From positions 124,001 through 188,000 of the forward strand of contig JAEUUI010000012.1 in NCBI GenBank assembly GCA_016786585.1: 64,000 nucleotides of DNA. The letters are read 5' to 3'. The stretch's first letter is position 1. Each line of letters opens with the position of its first letter. Below the pieces are notes generated by a model. It made no database searches. It saw nothing but the letters and a program-made list of their open reading frames with translations, and was not told the DNA's origin. The translations under genes and the position numbers were made by a program. This document shows, piece after piece, positions 28,080 through 36,729 of this stretch. This DNA is from Cyclobacteriaceae bacterium. Its GTDB lineage: Bacteria; Bacteroidota; Bacteroidia; Cytophagales; Cyclobacteriaceae.

Positions 28080-29036
28080 ATGAAAGTAGTCGATCACCTG
28101 AAAAACGCTAACGGAAAAACACTGTTCACGATGGAAATTCTTCCGCCTCTAAAAGGGGAGAACATCAAGAGCCTGTTTAACAACATTGATCCGTTGATGG
28201 AGTTCAAACCTCCCTTTATTGATGTTACCTATCATCGCGAAGAATACGTGTTCAAGAAAAAGGATGGCGGCCTGCTCGAAAAACTCACAACACGCAAGCG
28301 TCCGGGTACGGTAGGAATCTGTGCGGCCATCCAGAATCATTATAAAGTCGATACCGTTCCGCACATCATCTGCGGAGGCTTTAGCCGTGAAGAAACCGAG
28401 AACGCGTTGATTGATTTGAATTTTCTTGGCATCGATAACGTATTGGTGCTACAGGGCGATGCGATTAAAACCGAGGCAAAGTTTATTCCGGAGCCTGATG
28501 GGTTTTGTTATGCATCGGAATTGCTCGAACATGTGGTGAACATGAACAAAGGTGTTTATCTCGATGAAGAGTTGCACGAACCTTCCCCGACCAATTTTTG
28601 TATCGGGGTAGCAGGATATCCGGAGAAGCATTACAACGCTCCAAACCTGAAAACAGATTTGAAATACCTGAAGAACAAAATTGACAAGGGTGCAGACTAC
28701 ATTGTCACGCAGATGTTCTTCGATAATAAGAAGTACTTTGAGTTTGTTGATAAATGCCGTGAAGCAGGTATAAATGTTCCAATCATTCCGGGCATTAAAC
28801 CGTTGACTACGAAAGCACAGCTTACAATCCTTCCCCAGATCTTTCATATCGACCTTCCGGAAGAACTTGCTGACGAAGCTGAAAAGTGTAAAGACAATGC
28901 AGGCGTTAAACAGGTTGGTATTGAATGGGCGGTGAAGCAATCGAAGGAACTGATTAACTATGGCGCGCCAACCATTCACTTCTATTCAATGGGAAAATCA
29001 GACCCGATTTATAAGATTGCCAAAGAGTTGTTCTGA
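28080..29036 (+). CDS. metF: Methylenetetrahydrofolate reductase
   Basis: 318 residues, typical bacterial MetF without the eukaryotic regulatory domain. An FAD TIM barrel reduces 5,10-methylene-THF to 5-methyl-THF, the methyl donor for the MetH proteins encoded just upstream. Motifs are FTMEILPP at the start of the barrel, the folate/FAD region VLVLQGDAI, CIGVAGYPEKH, the strand DYIVTQMFFDNKKYFEFVD, and NVPIIPGIKPLTTKAQ. The 86-nt gap from metH is AT-rich with no clear terminator, so it is probably in the same riboswitch-controlled transcript. Two hairpins follow the stop. Confidence 0.96.
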   Translation: MKVVDHLKNANGKTLFTMEILPPLKGENIKSLFNNIDPLMEFKPPFIDVTYHREEYVFKKKDGGLLEKLTTRKRPGTVGICAAIQNHYKVDTVPHIICGGFSREETENALIDLNFLGIDNVLVLQGDAIKTEAKFIPEPDGFCYASELLEHVVNMNKGVYLDEELHEPSPTNFCIGVAGYPEKHYNAPNLKTDLKYLKNKIDKGADYIVTQMFFDNKKYFEFVDKCREAGINVPIIPGIKPLTTKAQLTILPQIFHIDLPEELADEAEKCKDNAGVKQVGIEWAVKQSKELINYGAPTIHFYSMGKSDPIYKIAKELF

Positions 29037-29052
29037 CGTCCGCTTGCGGACG
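29037..29052 (+). terminator. Small GC hairpin after metF
   Basis: CGTCCG (29037-29042) and CGGACG (29047-29052) form a 6-bp stem with a 4-nt loop directly after the metF stop. There is no strong T-run, so it may protect the 3' end or cause a weak stop ahead of the better terminator at 29076. Confidence 0.45.
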
Positions 29053-29075
29053 ATTTTGTTCAGCTAAGAACATAT

Positions 29076-29100
29076 AGGGCCATGAATTGGCCCTTTTTTA
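29076..29100 (+). terminator. Rho-independent terminator of the met operon
   Basis: AGGGCCA (29076-29082) pairs with TGGCCCT (29088-29094) over a 5-nt loop, followed by a T-run to 29099. It separates the methionine genes from the following permease gene. Confidence 0.9.
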
Positions 29101-29163
29101 TTTTAAAATCGCGGAATTTATGATGGCATTGTGCTTGTAATGGCACCTGCAAATTATCCGCCC

Positions 29164-31581
29164 ATGCTTCTCAATTACATTAAAATCGCCTTCCGTACAC
29201 TGCTCAAATTCAAAGGTTATGCATTCATCAACCTGCTGGGTTTGGCGTTAGGGCTTACCACCGGAATTCTCATCATGATTTATGTGCTCGATGAGGTTTC
29301 GTATGATAAGTTTCATGCGAAGAGCGACCGTGTTTACCGCCTCTCAACAGTATTCGCTGCGGCCGGTGATCCGGATGGTGGCGGTGGAGATCAGAACGGT
29401 TGGCCCGTAGGTAAGGTATTGGTGCGTGATTTCCCGGAAGTGGAGGCTGCCTTGTACACAACCAGTGCTTCGTTTTTATTAATCAATCACGAAGACAAAC
29501 GCATCCGGCAGAAGATGCATTTCATGAGTCCGGAGTTTTTCGATATTTTTTCATTCCCCCTCATAAAAGGTAATCCTCAAACTGCCTTGCGCGACCCGTA
29601 TTCAGTGGTGATCACCGAAGAGATGGAGCAGAAATATTTCAAAGGCGATGGATTGAATAAAACCTTGGTGATGGCCGATACGCTGAACATGCTCGTAACG
29701 GGTGTGTTGAAACAGATTCCTGCCAACTCACACATTCAGGCCGACATGTTTATTTCATTCGAGACGTTCCGTAAAATCAATACATATTTCTCGTACGACA
29801 ATGACGAAGGCTGGGGTAACATTAACATGCGCAATTACATTTTGCTGAAAGAAGGTGTAGATGCGCAGGCATTCATAACCAAGGCACAGAATATTTACAT
29901 GCAACATGCAGGCGAGCGGATGAAGAGCTGGGGCGTTACCGCGAGTTTGCGTTTCGAACCGTTATCGAAAGTTTATCTGCATTCAAAGGCTGGCAACGGC
30001 CTCGGAAGTTTGGGAAGTATTGACCGGCTTTATCTGTTGTCAGGTATTGCCGCGTTTGTGATTATTCTCGCGTGTATCAATTTCATCAACCTTGCTACTG
30101 CCCGTTCGGTGTACCGTGCGAAAGAAGTCGGGTTGCGCAAAGTCGCGGGTTCTACCCGGCAAGGATTGATCCGGCAATTTCTGAGTGAGTCGTTTGTGCT
30201 GACTGTATTGGCATTATTCTTTGCCATTACGTTAACCGGCTTATTCTTACCGGTGTTCAACCAACTGCTCAACAAACAGTATGAAATGGTTACGTTAACC
30301 AACGTGCAGATTATTGTTGGAATCTCGCTTCTGGTGCTGATTGTTTCTTTATTTGCGGGATACTATCCGGCCTTGGTGATGTCGGCATTGAAGCCTGCTG
30401 AAGTATTGAAAGGCAAAATGCAAAGCAGCGCGCGCGGCATCCAATTGAGAAGATCACTGGTTGTGTTTCAGTTTGTTATTTCCGCGAGTCTGGTAGTGGG
30501 CACGCTGGTGGTGCTTGATCAATTGCGCTACATGCAGCAGCAGAATCTTGGGTTCGATAAGGATGCCATTCTTGTGGTCAATTCAGCACGCGTAAATTCT
30601 CCGAACCCGGACGCGTTCGAAACGATGAAGAATGAGCTTAAAAAACTGGCCGTCATTGAAAATGTAACCATGACAAATGCCTTGCCCGGACATCCGGGCT
30701 GGCAGGGGCAGGTATCGTATCCGGAAGGAAAATCGGGTGACGCTGCCGTCAGCGTGGAATACATGGCAGTCGATGAAGATTATGTTAATGCATTAGGATT
30801 AAATCTTATCGCGGGAAAAACATTCAGTAAAGATCATGAGGCTGACATGAAAGAAGGTTTGATCCTGAATGAATCGGCCGTGGCATCGTATGGTTGGTCA
30901 AGCCCGCAAGAAGCCCTTGATAAAAGAATTGAATCACCGTCTGGTTACCCGGAAGGCCGTGTGATCGGTGTAGTAAAAGATTATCACCAGCTTGGCCTGC
31001 AGCAGAAGATCGGGCCGATGGTAATGGATTATTTCCCCAAACAAGGTTATCTCTACGCCATTCGCTTCAAGGCATCCGATACGCAATACTTGCTGACTTC
31101 TGTGCAGGATCTTTGGAAGAAATCTTTTCCTGGATACGATTTCAATTATTTCTTCCTGGATGAAGACTTTGAAAAACAATATCAGTCCGAACAGCGATTG
31201 GCTAACGTGTTTACCCTCTTTGCGGGAGTGACAATCGTTATTGCTGCGATTGGACTAATTGGTTTGGTATCGTTTATGGTGGTTGCCAAAACAAAGGAAA
31301 TTGGTGTGCGAAAAGTGTTGGGAGCCGGAGTGTTCAGCATCACGAAATTGCTTTCAAAAGAGTTTGTTGTGCTGGTCATCGTTGCCAACGTGCTGGCAGT
31401 GCCGCTCGCATGGTATTTTGCAAACCAGTGGCTGAAGACGTTTGCCTATCGTACTGAACTAAATCCATTGTTGTTCATCTGGACAACATTGATTGCCATT
31501 ACCATTACCTTGTTGGCCGTAGGCTATCAAACCGTTCGCGCGGCTTCGGCTGACCCGGTTAAGTCGTTGCGCTACGAGTAA
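29164..31581 (+). CDS. FtsX-like ABC transporter permease (MacB family), large
   Basis: 805 residues from the ATG at 29164 (MLLNYIKIAFRTLLKFKGYA), the usual opening of this Bacteroidetes family; GTG at 29131 and ATG at 29140 are upstream alternatives. It has two MacB_PCD-FtsX units: helix 1 (FINLLGLALGLTTGILIMIY), a periplasmic domain (~45-270), three helices (~280-430) with VGLRKVAGSTRQGLIRQFL, then a second periplasmic domain and a final FtsX domain with IGVRKVLGAGVFSITKLL. It lacks the prefix domain found in the two paralogues at 40779 and 43453. No ATPase gene is next to it. Likely part of a mechanotransmission or export complex in the inner membrane; the substrate is unknown. Confidence 0.9.
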   Translation: MLLNYIKIAFRTLLKFKGYAFINLLGLALGLTTGILIMIYVLDEVSYDKFHAKSDRVYRLSTVFAAAGDPDGGGGDQNGWPVGKVLVRDFPEVEAALYTTSASFLLINHEDKRIRQKMHFMSPEFFDIFSFPLIKGNPQTALRDPYSVVITEEMEQKYFKGDGLNKTLVMADTLNMLVTGVLKQIPANSHIQADMFISFETFRKINTYFSYDNDEGWGNINMRNYILLKEGVDAQAFITKAQNIYMQHAGERMKSWGVTASLRFEPLSKVYLHSKAGNGLGSLGSIDRLYLLSGIAAFVIILACINFINLATARSVYRAKEVGLRKVAGSTRQGLIRQFLSESFVLTVLALFFAITLTGLFLPVFNQLLNKQYEMVTLTNVQIIVGISLLVLIVSLFAGYYPALVMSALKPAEVLKGKMQSSARGIQLRRSLVVFQFVISASLVVGTLVVLDQLRYMQQQNLGFDKDAILVVNSARVNSPNPDAFETMKNELKKLAVIENVTMTNALPGHPGWQGQVSYPEGKSGDAAVSVEYMAVDEDYVNALGLNLIAGKTFSKDHEADMKEGLILNESAVASYGWSSPQEALDKRIESPSGYPEGRVIGVVKDYHQLGLQQKIGPMVMDYFPKQGYLYAIRFKASDTQYLLTSVQDLWKKSFPGYDFNYFFLDEDFEKQYQSEQRLANVFTLFAGVTIVIAAIGLIGLVSFMVVAKTKEIGVRKVLGAGVFSITKLLSKEFVVLVIVANVLAVPLAWYFANQWLKTFAYRTELNPLLFIWTTLIAITITLLAVGYQTVRAASADPVKSLRYE

Positions 31582-31605
31582 GGAATATTGCACCAGCGTT
31601 TGAAG

Positions 31606-31637
31606 GAGCCGGTTGTTTGTCAGCTGGCTCTTTTTTT
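31606..31637 (+). terminator. Terminator after the permease gene
   Basis: GAGCCGGTTG (31606-31615) pairs with CAGCTGGCTC (31621-31630), with two imperfect positions, over a 5-nt loop and is followed by a run of seven T. Confidence 0.8.
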
Positions 31638-31663
31638 ATGTACTTTGATGAAAATTTGAGATT

Positions 31664-32326
31664 ATGAAACTTATTTCTTGCGCATTGATTGTTATGACCT
31701 TGCTAACCGGAATGAATACAAAAAAGAAAGTGATCTTCTTTGGAGATTCGATAACCGAAGCTGGTGTGAAGCCCGGGGGTTACATCGTAAAAGTGGGAGA
31801 GCTGGCCGCAAAAGAAAATAAGGCTGATCAATATGAATTTGTCGGGGCCGGGATTGGTGGCAACAAAGTTTATGATCTTTACCTGCGGCTTGAAGATGAT
31901 GTACTCAACAAAAACCCGGATGTTGTCGTGATCTATATTGGCGTGAACGATGTGTGGCACAAACAATCGCATGGAACGGGTACTGACTACGATAAGTTTG
32001 AAAAATTCTACAGCGCGTTGATTAAAAAGATCCAGGCAAAAGGCGCTAAAGTTATCCTGGCTACACCTGCCGTTGTTGGCGAACGCACCGATTTCAGCAA
32101 TGAGCTTGACGGAGATTTGAACCGGTATTCATCATTGATCCGCACGCTGGCGGAAAAGAACAAACTGCCGTTGGTAGATCTTCGTAAAGCATTTCTCGAA
32201 TACAATAAAGTCAACAATCCCGAAAACAAAGAGTCTGGTATCCTTACTACCGACAGGGTTCATTTGAATGACAAAGGGAACGACCTTGTCGCGAATGAAA
32301 TGTGGAAAGCAATTAAAGGTTTGTAA
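31664..32326 (+). CDS. SGNH/GDSL-type esterase/hydrolase
   Basis: 220 residues with a short N-terminal hydrophobic signal (MKLISCALIVMTLLTGM). The SGNH blocks are in order: block I FFGDSITEAG with the nucleophile Ser, block II GIGGNK with Gly, block III VVVIYIGVNDVWH with Asn, and block V DRVHLNDKGN with the catalytic Asp and His. The fold cleaves esters in lipids, acetylated sugars or similar substrates; specificity is not predictable. Export to the periplasm or surface is likely. It is flanked by terminators or gaps on both sides, so it is a single-gene unit. Confidence 0.9.
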   Translation: MKLISCALIVMTLLTGMNTKKKVIFFGDSITEAGVKPGGYIVKVGELAAKENKADQYEFVGAGIGGNKVYDLYLRLEDDVLNKNPDVVVIYIGVNDVWHKQSHGTGTDYDKFEKFYSALIKKIQAKGAKVILATPAVVGERTDFSNELDGDLNRYSSLIRTLAEKNKLPLVDLRKAFLEYNKVNNPENKESGILTTDRVHLNDKGNDLVANEMWKAIKGL

Positions 32327-32741
32327 TTATAATATTGCAGTTAGTTTTTTGGTGCACTAATCTTTTTTTGGATTTTTTAACTATCACCACTTCGGGGTTT
32401 ACATGTTTTGGCCAGAGCTTTTATAGTAATGTAAACCCTTCGGGGTTAACGTATCGATCACCTTAAGCCCGCAATTCTTTTTTACATGACGTTGTGTAAA
32501 AGCATAGTTTGTTGGTTTACCCATTTGATATAACTGAACGGTGGCATAGTGAACAAGCGCAAAGGCCTAAGTTTGATCTTAAGAATTGGATAACCTGAGT
32601 GTAGCGGGTTGACGTCCTAAAATCGAAGTAACGTTGTAGAACTATACAAACTCGACTGACAAATCCCGAAGGGATGATAGTGTTTTAGAATATTGTCAAA
32701 ATAAATATAACAACCCCCAAGGGGTTACATAACGAAAAAGG
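32327..32741. repeat. Gene-free gap holding short REP-like palindromes
   Basis: This 415-nt gap has no plausible gene. It holds at least four small GC-rich palindromes of related core. GGGTTTACAT (32397-32406) is inverted as ATGTAAACCC (32431-32440). CCCTTCGGGG follows at 32438-32447. ATCCC-GAA-GGGAT is at 32663-32675 and AACCCC-CAA-GGGGTT at 32712-32726. Repeated CCCnAAGGGG-type hairpins in a gap look like REP elements mobilised by RAYT transposases in Bacteroidetes, but no transposase is in the window. It also separates two convergent genes, so some hairpins may act as terminators. Confidence 0.5.
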
Positions 32742-33650
32742 TTATAATTCGCTTGCGCTGATGCTGAACGTGTCGCCCTGCTTCATGTCGCCGGTCTCGT
32801 AACCTTTTTTAAACCATTTCATTCGTTGCGCCGATGTACCATGTGTAAACGAATCGGGCGTAACATAACCCCGTGCCTGCTTTTGCAAGCGGTCGTCACC
32901 AATCGCGCTAGCCGCGGTCAACGCTTCTTCAATGTCGCCCGGATCGAGAATGTCATTCATCTCCTCGGCATAATGTGCCCACATCCCCGCAAGGAAATCA
33001 GCTTGCAGCTCCAGTCGTACCGACATGGCATTTGCTTCTTCTTCACTCTGACTTTCCCGCAGGCCGTGAACCTTGTCGGAGATACCCATTAAATGCTGGA
33101 TGTGATGGCCTACTTCGTGCGCAACAACATACGCCTGTGCAAAATCACCCGGAGCGCCAAATTTATTTTTCAAATCGCTATAAAAACTGAGATCGATATA
33201 CACCTTTTCATCGGCCGGACAATAAAATGGTCCGGTGGCCGCACTCGCCTGCCCGCAACCTGATTCCACATAATCGGTAAACATGACGAGTGTTGGTTCA
33301 CGATAGTCTGTGAATTGTTTGTTCCAGACGTCTTCCGTGTCGGCCAATACTACACGTACAAAACCAGCGAGTTCCTGCTCGGAAGCTGATGGCGTATACG
33401 ATTGATCGGATGAATAGGTATTGCCGCCTCCACTTGTCTGTTGCAAAAGTTGCAACGGGTTAACGCCACCAATCCAGGCAACGACCACGATGATCACAAC
33501 AATGATAAGACCGCCTTTGCTGAATAACCCGCCTGGAATTCTGGAACCTCCGCCGAATCCACCGAAGCCCCCAAAACCTCCGCCACCGCCACCGCCACTT
33601 CCGCGTCTGTCTTCAACATTACCGCTTTGTCGTCTGCCTACCCATTTCAT
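32742..33650 (-). CDS. ypfJ: Neutral zinc metallopeptidase (YpfJ family)
   Basis: 302 residues. The N-terminus is a charged start, then a Gly/Phe-rich linker (~residues 18-40) and one membrane anchor (GGLIIVVIIVVVAWIGG, ~45-62). A short Ser/Gly-rich spacer leads to the metalloprotease domain with the zinc motif HEVGH at 178-182 and a downstream ELQADFLAGMWAHYAEE that supplies a further ligand. VTPDSFTHGTSAQRMKWFKKGYETGD is the typical C-terminal signature. The catalytic part should face the periplasm. Substrates are not known. It is convergent with the GDSL gene across the palindrome-rich gap. Confidence 0.92.
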   Translation of the reverse strand: MKWVGRRQSGNVEDRRGSGGGGGGGFGGFGGFGGGSRIPGGLFSKGGLIIVVIIVVVAWIGGVNPLQLLQQTSGGGNTYSSDQSYTPSASEQELAGFVRVVLADTEDVWNKQFTDYREPTLVMFTDYVESGCGQASAATGPFYCPADEKVYIDLSFYSDLKNKFGAPGDFAQAYVVAHEVGHHIQHLMGISDKVHGLRESQSEEEANAMSVRLELQADFLAGMWAHYAEEMNDILDPGDIEEALTAASAIGDDRLQKQARGYVTPDSFTHGTSAQRMKWFKKGYETGDMKQGDTFSISASEL

Positions 33651-33784
33651 ATGATACTAAGATGTTTAATTGTTCATGTTCAGAGACATTGCAACTTCAG
33701 TTCGCAATGCCCGATTTCCTCCTAAAATACATCCCGGCTAATTGATTTTCTTTCTTAATTTCGGTTTTCTTTTAAATATCCGCC

Positions 33785-35698
33785 ATGCAACGTTTTATTT
33801 CTTTTCTATGCTTGATTCTTCTGTCAGTTTCGCTTTTGGCGCAAGACCGGATGACCCCGGAATTGCTCTGGAGCCTGAAACGTGTTTCCGGTTTGGGCGT
33901 GTCGATCGACCGGCAGCAGATAATTTTTAATGTAAGTACCCCTGACGCGAAAGAAAACAAGAGTACGAGCGTGAAGTACAGCATCCCGGTAAAAGGCGGA
34001 GAACCGGAAGAAGTAACCACTACATTAACCAACCTGTTGCGCGACCGTTCGGTTTCGCCTGACGGAAAATTTAAAATCACAATCGAGTCGGTAAAAGTGA
34101 ATAAAGTTTCCGGTAAGGACTTTTATCCAAGCCTCGATAAATCGAACGTGCAGATCTATGAAAGTCTGAATTTCCGCCATTGGGATGCATGGGAAGACGG
34201 TGAGTTCAATCACCTGTTTGTTCATCCCGTTGAAAATCGGGAGCTCGGAGAAGGGAAGGACATTATGCCGAATGAACCCTACGATTGTCCGCAGCAACCG
34301 TTTGGTGGCGATGAAGATTTTGTGTGGCGCCCGGACAGCAAGCGAATTGTGTATGTGAGCAAGAAAAAGTTCGGAACTGCCTACGCGATAAGTACGAATA
34401 CAGACTTATATGAGTACGATGTGCCGAGCGGAGCAACCGTTAATCTTACCGAAGGTATGATGGGTTATGACACGCATCCCGAATATTCTTCAACCGGTGT
34501 GCTGGCGTGGCTGAGCATGAAGCGTGATGGATATGAAGCTGATAAGAACGACATTATTGTGCGTAACGGAAACGTCACTACTAACCTGACGCAGCAATGG
34601 GATGGAACTGTAAACAGTTTTGTGTGGAGCATCGATTCAAGGAAAATCTATTTCAATGCGCCTGTAGACGGCACCATCCAGTTGTTTGAAGTTGACTACC
34701 CGGGTTTTACCAAAAAGATGCCGGTGGTGAAACAGATTACGAAAGGTGATTTTGATATCGCTGCGTTGGTTGGTCAGTCAGGAAACACGATGATTGTAAC
34801 CCGCACGGATATGAATCACGCAGCAGAGATTTACTCCGTTAACCTCGCCAATGGAGACATGAAGCAGCTTACCCACATTAACGATGCGGTGTACAGCAAG
34901 CTCGCCTTAAGCAAAGTAGAAAAGCGTATGATTTCCACAACCGATGGCAAGCAGATGCTCACGTGGGTTGTTTACCCTCCCGACTTTGATCCGGCAAAAA
35001 AATATCCAACCCTGTTATACTGTCAGGGTGGACCGCAATCTGCTTTAACACAATTTTATTCCTACCGCTGGAATCTGCAGTTGATTGCCGCGAACGGTTA
35101 TATCGTTGTGGCTCCTAACAGACGCGGTATGCCCGGGCACGGGGTTGCCTGGAATGAACAGATCAGCAAGGATCATGGCGGTCAGGCGATCAGTGATTAC
35201 CTCTCGGCAATTGATGCGCTGGCAAAAGAACCATTTGTTGATAAGGCACGGCTTGGAGCAGTAGGGGCAAGCTATGGCGGCTATTCCGTATTTTACCTTG
35301 CGGGCGTTCATAACAATCGCTTTAAAACATTCATTGCTCACGATGGCATCTTCAACACCAAAAGCATGTATGGTTCAACGGAAGAGTTGTTTTTCGTGGA
35401 TTGGGATTATGGCGGAAATTACTGGGACAAGAACAACGCAGCCGCGCAGAAATCATACACACAGTTTGACCCGAGCAGTCTGGTCGATAAGTGGAATACT
35501 CCGATTTTGATTTTCCAGGGCGGAAGAGATTATCGCGTGCCGGATGGCCAGGCTTTTGAAGCCTTCACAGCTGCGCAGCGGAAGGGGCTGAAGAGTAAGC
35601 TCGTTTATCTGCCGACTGAAAACCATTGGGTGTTAAGCGCGCAGAACGCACTGGTATGGCAGAATGAATTTTTTAAGTGGTTGAAGGAAACTCTTTAG
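33785..35698 (+). CDS. S9 family peptidase (prolyl oligopeptidase/dipeptidyl aminopeptidase type)
   Basis: 637 residues with signal peptide MQRFISFLCLILLSVSLLAQ. A beta-propeller region (~30-370, WD40-like PD40 motifs such as FVWRPDSKRIVYVSKKK and FVWSIDSRKIYFNAP) precedes an alpha/beta-hydrolase domain. The nucleophile is Ser496 in GASYGGYS, the Asp lies in GGRDYRVPDGQAF, and the His in ENHWVL near the end. It probably cleaves oligopeptides in the periplasm. It is divergent from the ypfJ-like gene, and the GldL-like small gene starts 2 nt after its stop, which suggests cotranscription. Confidence 0.94.
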   Translation: MQRFISFLCLILLSVSLLAQDRMTPELLWSLKRVSGLGVSIDRQQIIFNVSTPDAKENKSTSVKYSIPVKGGEPEEVTTTLTNLLRDRSVSPDGKFKITIESVKVNKVSGKDFYPSLDKSNVQIYESLNFRHWDAWEDGEFNHLFVHPVENRELGEGKDIMPNEPYDCPQQPFGGDEDFVWRPDSKRIVYVSKKKFGTAYAISTNTDLYEYDVPSGATVNLTEGMMGYDTHPEYSSTGVLAWLSMKRDGYEADKNDIIVRNGNVTTNLTQQWDGTVNSFVWSIDSRKIYFNAPVDGTIQLFEVDYPGFTKKMPVVKQITKGDFDIAALVGQSGNTMIVTRTDMNHAAEIYSVNLANGDMKQLTHINDAVYSKLALSKVEKRMISTTDGKQMLTWVVYPPDFDPAKKYPTLLYCQGGPQSALTQFYSYRWNLQLIAANGYIVVAPNRRGMPGHGVAWNEQISKDHGGQAISDYLSAIDALAKEPFVDKARLGAVGASYGGYSVFYLAGVHNNRFKTFIAHDGIFNTKSMYGSTEELFFVDWDYGGNYWDKNNAAAQKSYTQFDPSSLVDKWNTPILIFQGGRDYRVPDGQAFEAFTAAQRKGLKSKLVYLPTENHWVLSAQNALVWQNEFFKWLKETL

Positions 35699-35700
35699 GT

Positions 35701-35898
35701 ATGACACTCAGGCATTCGATAGTCGTTTATTTGGTGGGTGTGATGGTAGATGTTTTGGGTGCACTTCTGAAAATACTACACCTCCCTGGTGCTGATCAAA
35801 TATTATTGATTGGTGCGCTTTTTCAAACTGCTGGCATGTGCATGATCATTTTTAAACTGCTAACTCATCCAAAACTTAAAGATTTTTTAGATTGGTAA
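35701..35898 (+). CDS. Small two-helix membrane protein resembling the GldL transmembrane segment
   Basis: 65 residues from the ATG at 35701, 2 nt after the S9 peptidase stop. Two hydrophobic helices, SIVVYLVGVMVDVLGALLKI and QILLIGALFQTAGMCMIIFK, are joined by a short LHLPGAD loop. The pattern GALxKIxHxPGADxxLxIG is the hallmark of the N-terminal membrane region of the type IX secretion motor protein GldL, but the long GldL cytoplasmic tail is absent. It may be an accessory or regulator of a GldLM-type proton motor, or just share the fold. The function is inferred from motif likeness alone. Confidence 0.6.
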   Translation: MTLRHSIVVYLVGVMVDVLGALLKILHLPGADQILLIGALFQTAGMCMIIFKLLTHPKLKDFLDW

Positions 35899-35934
35899 CA
35901 CATACCTATTTCTAGGGCCATAAAAGAATTCAAC

Positions 35935-36117
35935 ATGCTTCAAAAACGAGCATTCTCATTATTTGTAATCCTGTTGGTGCTGACAGGGACTATCCTGTTT
36001 ATCTATTATAATAACGATCATAAAGAATGCGATATTAAAGTAGAGCAGATCATCGGTAAAAATGGAGAACACGTTACTCGGACAACTCACGTTTGTCACG
36101 AACGGTTTAGTTTTTAG
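35935..36117 (+). CDS. Small membrane-anchored hypothetical protein
   Basis: 60 residues. One N-terminal helix (AFSLFVILLVLTGTILFIYY) is followed by a short polar tail with two Cys (ECDIKVEQIIGKNGEHVTRT and a closing CHERF). The tail would lie in the periplasm, where the two Cys could form a disulfide. I do not recognise the family. It sits between the GldL-like and M23-like genes with short gaps on the same strand, so it is probably part of a small-envelope-gene operon. Confidence 0.5.
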   Translation: MLQKRAFSLFVILLVLTGTILFIYYNNDHKECDIKVEQIIGKNGEHVTRTTHVCHERFSF

Positions 36118-36125
36118 AATAGATA

Positions 36126-36722
36126 ATGGTAATAAACCTCTTTATACTTTTTACTGTTCTTGCGAGTGAGATTGTTCTGCCGATTCGTATGGAAAACCGA
36201 AAGGCAATTGAACAGCTTCGGTTGACAGAGATTGGTAAGTTTGCTATTATTAGGAAAGGCCGCCCTACCGTACCTGCACATTTTCATACTGGAATTGATA
36301 TAAAACGACCAAGTCAGAATTACATCAATGAGCCAATTTTTGCTATTGCGGAAGGAACTGTGATCAGTAAACGTGACGATGGTGCATACGCGCAGTTGAT
36401 TATCGAACATGAAACCGGAAAACTAAAATTCTGGACTGTTTATGAACACGTAGCCGGAATTAATGTCTCGCTTCATGAACAGGTAACACCTCGCAAACCA
36501 ATCGCACGATTCATGAATAAAGAGGAGTTGAATAGATTTGGTTGGCAGTTTGATCATTTTCATTTCGAAGTACTAAAAGTCGCGCCTCTGGCCTTGAAAT
36601 TTGATTCGTCCAAGCCTCAGCGTCTTTTTAACTCCTATTCGCTGATTTGTTATTCGAAGAGTGACTTGGATAGGTATTTTTATGACCCTTTAACGTTTCT
36701 GAAAACTCATTTCATTCGATAA
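36126..36722 (+). CDS. M23 family (LytM-like) peptidase
   Basis: 198 residues with an N-terminal hydrophobic export segment (MVINLFILFTVLASEIVLPI). The LytM zinc motif HxxxD is present as HTGID in AHFHTGIDIKR, and the second motif HxH as HFH in QFDHFHFEVLK. A further conserved His occurs in WTVYEHVAGINV. With all ligands in place it should be an active metallo-endopeptidase that cuts peptidoglycan cross-bridges in the periplasm, or a related enzyme. The domain is compact, with no coiled coil or LysM. It lies in a run of small envelope genes between S9 peptidase and RidA. Confidence 0.82.
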   Translation: MVINLFILFTVLASEIVLPIRMENRKAIEQLRLTEIGKFAIIRKGRPTVPAHFHTGIDIKRPSQNYINEPIFAIAEGTVISKRDDGAYAQLIIEHETGKLKFWTVYEHVAGINVSLHEQVTPRKPIARFMNKEELNRFGWQFDHFHFEVLKVAPLALKFDSSKPQRLFNSYSLICYSKSDLDRYFYDPLTFLKTHFIR

Positions 36723-36729
36723 TGTAAAA

